Translations under genes and position numbers: made by a program
Notes under the pieces: generated by a model
The model's database searches: none
The model's input: the letters and a program-made list of their open reading frames with translations, nothing else
What the model was told of the DNA's origin: nothing
Shown here: positions 59,758 to 64,000 of the stretch, in pieces
Position numbering within the stretch: position 1 is the first letter of the stretch
Layout: each line of letters opens with the position of its first letter
From: Eulemur rufifrons
Lineage: Eukaryota; Chordata; Mammalia; Primates; Lemuridae
Assembly: GCF_041146395.1 (NCBI RefSeq)
Contig: NC_090997.1
Location: 35,133,501-35,197,500 of the forward strand
DNA: 64,000 nt
Reading direction: 5' to 3'

Positions 59758-62399
59758 CATGGAAATTAATGAAGGTGACATGAACAAGAACATGAAGAAG
59801 GAAGAGGAGGTGTGGCTCCATGACCACTGTAAAAGAAACTACAGGGTCATAAGATGGGTCATAAGTTGGAATTCCCATATTACAGTCAATTCAGGAAGAA
59901 TAGAATTGTGACTAGGAGACTACTGTGAGCCGGCAATCTGTTTGGAACTATTGTGTTTAAATAGTAAAGGCTAGAGGCATGTAATAGAGTCCAAGTGTGC
60001 ATGAAAAAATGGCAAAGAGAGTTGCAAGTTAAAAGCTAGTTAAAAGAAGGCATTCTATGTATCAGGACTGAGAGAAATGGGGAACCCAAAATCAAGCCAC
60101 AAGACAAGTGATCTGTAGGAGGAGAAGAAAGAGAGAAGGCTGGAGGGGTCCCAGTGATGAACATTAAGCCAAGGTGACGATGGTCATTGTGGTTCACACA
60201 GAAATTGGTAAGGAAATCTACCTTTTGTGGAAAGGCAATGAACACTTTTTAGCTAAGTGATGACAGGGTTTAAGGGGGGATTTATCCAAGATGTAATTGG
60301 AAATGGGAATCTGGAGCTGCCGGAAGAGCTCAGACACAGGGAGAGGTTTAAAATGAGAACTAACATTTGTTGGGTGCTTACCTTGAAGCAGACACTATGT
60401 TGTATTTTTTTCTTGTGGTAGAAAAAACGTTGGATGATAAATAACAGTCTTTTTAGAGGAAAAGGTAATATCCTTGAAGAGAAGGACCCATGGAAGCTAG
60501 ACTTATAAGAAATCTTGTTATTATATTTTAGTTCTATATTTAAGTCCCTTCCATCACTCATTCAAAAAATATTTACTTCAAGATATTACCTCCTCTTGTG
60601 TTTAAGATGTTCATTTTAGCCACTGTTGTTGTTGTGTATGATAATTTAGATACCAACATAATTGAGAGGAATGAGATACAGTGTAGCTACCATTATAAAC
60701 TTTAGAAATAAATACAAAAAATTAACTCTGTTTGTACATTTGCTTCTAAGTTTCATAAACTCAAGCTGAGCATACGGACAGGTAAGTTAGTCAAAGTATA
60801 CTGGGATATAGTAGATACTTTTTCATCTGTGATCAATCAAAAGCTTAGAACATCTCCCCTATATATTAGTAATGTGTAAGTCCCAACTTCTCAAGGTAGA
60901 AAACAAGAAAATTGGAAATCCAGCCTCCGTTAGAGCGAAGAGTGGCCATGTACTCCAGTGGGAGTCCGTAGGAAGGCTCCTTTTCTCAAATGACATCTCA
61001 AAGACAGAAGAGTGTTACACTTGGCCCTTTGTCTGAGATTTATTTACCTGAAATTCAAATACATTACCCAGCAGAGTCTCACCAAACCTAAGAGTGACAG
61101 CTGTATCTTTATTATGACAAATGCTCTAATCTAAGGATGGTGGAACAGGGATGATGGAGGGAACCTGGGTCCTTGATGACATCCTTACTTCAGCCCTGGA
61201 CTTCTTGTAATCTGAGAAAAACAAACAAATAAGAAATCCTAAAGCCCCTGTTGACTGAGTTTTCTATTCTTTGTAGCCCATTGGGTAATTTCTGGCTAAT
61301 CCGTGGGACATCTCAGACAACCAAGGGAAAATGTTGCAATTAGTTCTCAAGAACAACCTGGAGACAAATGAAACCAGGACTCTCTCCATTTCCACTTTTC
61401 TTCCTATGTTGGCTTCATCCTTTACTTACAGCAGAGTAGATTTTGTGGTGAAAAACATGGCAACTCCCACTCCCAGTTGTATATCTGAAAGCTCTTTGAT
61501 TTCAGGTCCACAAATCCTGAAGATTGGGTTCCTTGTCTTGGCTTGGGTCAGATTCCATTTCTGTATTAATCAATTTTTGGCCAGAGGTTTGAAATCTTTT
61601 AAGAATTTAACAGTTCCCAGAAAAACCATATATAGATGGCAAAAGGGCTAAGAGAGTTCTCAGAAGGCATTGAAGCTGGAGACATTCTGAGTACGTAAAA
61701 CAATAGATCTCCATTATAATTTATATTACACAGGAGCAAACTATATTATGTATCTAATTGCACACAATGAACTACATATTTTATGTGGTTAAGGAAAGAG
61801 TAATTGTCTTATCCTTTTTTTAATTCTTAATTTTTGTGGCTTATTTTTAGTAACTAAACTTAATAAAATTGAGCAAAATAGAGGATTAAATTTCCATGAC
61901 ATAATATAATAAATTTTGGTAATTTCAGAAAGTGGAAAATCTGGAATCTTTTCAGTCCAAGTGTTTTTTTTGAATATAGCAGTTTAATTTGTATGTTAAA
62001 TTCTGCAATGCCTTCCCACAAGAATCTGTAAAAAACCTCACCAGTGTTTGAAGATGCATCCCTCACTTTTGTAATTGGTAACAGAAGCTTCTATCTTTCC
62101 ACATCCCTTTAGTGATCTCACTGTTTACTGTTCAAGCTGTGTAGTGGCAGCTGTTTATTTGCTTGTGTATACAATGGTTTATTGGAATGTTCTCTTCAAA
62201 TTGGAATTATTTGTGTTTCAAAATTTATATTCACTTACTATCTATGTAAAACTTTTCAGAATTGTGTGTTTTTGCTGTGGATACTGTGTAAATAATATTT
62301 AAAATAAGAAGAACTGTTTCTTTTTACATATCATTATTACTTTATCTAAGCCTACTGATATTAGTTAAATATTGTTATTTCCTAGCAATGACGTCCTTT
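59758..62399. other. Mostly unique sequence
   Basis: No gene is seen. 60360-60415 looks like an L2/MIR end ('aacatttgttgggtgcttac'). 61130-61290 may be a decayed LTR end. The 106-codon frame at 61331-61651 and the 102-codon minus frame at 60253-60561 have no recognisable domain. Confidence 0.4.
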
Positions 62400-62404
62400 G
62401 ATGT

Positions 62405-62885
62405 GTGACACATTCTTGCTGGAATCCAGCCTGTGGCCAATTGTATTTTCTAAAAGGTTGCACCAATATATAGCCCATCCCACATGCTCTTCTTGCAATG
62501 TAACAATAATACTTTCCATCCTAAATTGGGAACCACGGCCTTCTGTCTTTGAATCTGGGTGGAGTTTTATAAATGCCTGGACTGATAGAATGTGGCAGAA
62601 ATGATGCTGTGTAACTTCTGAGACTAGATCATAAAAGATGACACAGCTTTTTCCTTGCTCTCTCTTTTGGGATATTTGCCTTTGGGACACAGTTATGTTG
62701 TGAGGAAGTCCAGGTAACATGAAGAGGACATGTTTTAGGTAGGCGACAGCTGCAGCTAAATTCTAAGCTGACAGTCAACATCAGCTATTAGACACGTGAG
62801 TAAATGGGTTCACTTGATTCCAGACCCCAGCCTTCAAGTCTTCTAGCTGAGACGAGGTTATTCTAAACCACTTGGTCTAGGGGTA
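62405..62885 (+). mobile_element. MLT1-like LTR (MaLR), 3' truncated
   Basis: 'gaatctgggtggagttttat', 'tgtaacttctgagactagat', 'ataaaagatgacacagcttt', 'gctattagacacgtgagtaa' and 'ccagaccccagccttcaagt' follow MLT1 LTR order. The last part with the polyadenylation signal is missing. The minus-strand 112-codon frame at 62382-62720 is antisense to it. Confidence 0.8.
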
Positions 62886-64000
62886 ATTTTTTTTTTTTAT
62901 ACAACTCTAGTATTGGAACAGAGTCAATTCTCTTTCTAAAGACATTTAGGGGTTTAAAACAGTAAAAATAAATTACATCTTTCTACACTCTGTGTAACAT
63001 AAGAAGCCTTCATTCAGATCACTATTAGCTGTTCCAAAAGGGATGTTTAAATATAGCTACTGCTTGCTAACTATTAAATTATAAAAATTATCTCAGGATG
63101 ATCATTTTCCACCAATTTGGAATGTTAGAGCTCAAATCATTTAGAAAAAAGTATAGGAGAAATAAGACCCAGGATACTCCTGCGACGGAACACTGAAATG
63201 GGTTATTGATGGAGACAGGGTAATCTTCATCTCTAAAATTATTTGAAAATAAACTCCAGATTTATCTGGCCTAGGTTTATTTGGAGAGTAGACATCAAGA
63301 CAGGAACAGTTTCTCAGGTCTTCTGCTGCTGTTTTCATGGCTTTGGAATGTCCTCAATTTACTCATTACATTTGAATAGAAAACTATGCTTCAAAGACAA
63401 AATGGTTAATTATCCATTTTGATTTATGCTCATGAGAAGAAATTAGGATCTTGTATCTAATATCCTACATAGGAAATAGAGCCATACAACATGGCTTCTA
63501 TTGCTGACTACACTGTGTTACCTAATTTTTTAAAGAGGTTATTTTTATTGCTAACTTAGGATTTTAAAATATTTATAATTTTTTTGAATTTTATTTGTAA
63601 GGTTCTTAATTTGCTTTCTGAAGAATTTCTTAATTATCCTAGCATGCTACATACAACAGCTTATCATCTGTGAGACTGAAGAAGATTTTTGCATTTGCAT
63701 TCGCATCTTGCCACAACTTTTTTTTTTCGTTTGGATTGCTTTTATATTAAACTTTATATCTTCAAATATTTGTTGCTACATATGTCGAACAATTAGAGTC
63801 ATTTACTACGTTGGAGACTCTAATGCAAATGAAAAATATAGAAAAGCAATTAAACGATAACAGCATATTCAGCTGAAAATCATAAGTACTGCCAACTAGA
63901 AGCTGACCCTCCTAGAAAAAACTCTTACATTAAGAGCAAGGTTTATAGCATTTACTTAGCACTTCCCACCTCATTCATTTAGGGACCACATACATATATT
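62886..64000. other. Unique AT-rich sequence to window end
   Basis: No gene or named repeat is recognised. Confidence 0.45.

Noticed and set aside
62382..62720. 112-codon minus-strand frame
   Set aside because: Antisense to an MLT1-like LTR.

Overview
This window is nuclear DNA from a primate, most likely a strepsirrhine and probably a lemur. It is AT-rich and poor in CpG. It is packed with decayed mammalian repeats (L1, L2, MIR, MER5-type, MLT-type LTRs). Its youngest insertions are Alu elements of the strepsirrhine form: 'cctagcactctgggaggccg' in the left arm, and a lengthened arm junction with 'ggacaactaaaaat' at 50638-50651. I see no complete protein-coding gene, no operon, no CRISPR array and no prokaryotic or phage features. 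The long open frames I inspected fall in repeats, low-complexity tracts or GC-rich patches. The window is therefore intergenic or deep-intronic sequence, with at most one or two weak exon candidates (47775-47901 on +, 49434-49516 on -).

Layout. 1-3.6 kb: mostly unique sequence with one MLT2-type LTR. 3.6-7.1 kb: a plus-strand L1 (5' region, ORF1, start of ORF2) carrying an inserted Alu. 7.1-28.1 kb: mixed unique sequence with MIR, L2, MER5A, Alu copies, a cut-and-paste transposon and a decayed retroelement-like block near 16-17 kb. 28.2-35.3 kb: a nested stack of old minus-strand L1 sequence interrupted by a 3'-truncated Alu, a complete mariner, an AluJ, a short L1/5S rRNA chimera and a further L1 3' end. 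35.3-44.7 kb: MER5A, a probable solo LTR, a minus-strand L1 3' segment abutting a plus-strand L1 5' segment, and LINE-like 3' ends. 44.7-64 kb: the most unique-looking part, with a full-length strepsirrhine Alu, a mariner-derived miniature element, MIR, L2 and MLT1 fragments, microsatellites, and several CpG-retaining or motif-rich blocks that could be conserved noncoding elements.

The most interesting observations are mechanistic traces of retrotransposition. (1) An 82-bp 5' Alu fragment without an A-tail has perfect 16-bp target-site duplications (28316-28429). (2) A short L1 insertion with 15-bp target-site duplications ends in an inverted copy of the first half of 5S rRNA (31087-31790). 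This is what second-strand ('twin') priming on 5S RNA would leave. (3) A full-length mariner and a roughly 290-bp internally deleted relative lie 24 kb apart. (4) A 46-bp near-identical segment is repeated exactly 840 bp apart, one copy interrupting an old repeat. Family names are from memory of consensus sequences and were not checked by a search.
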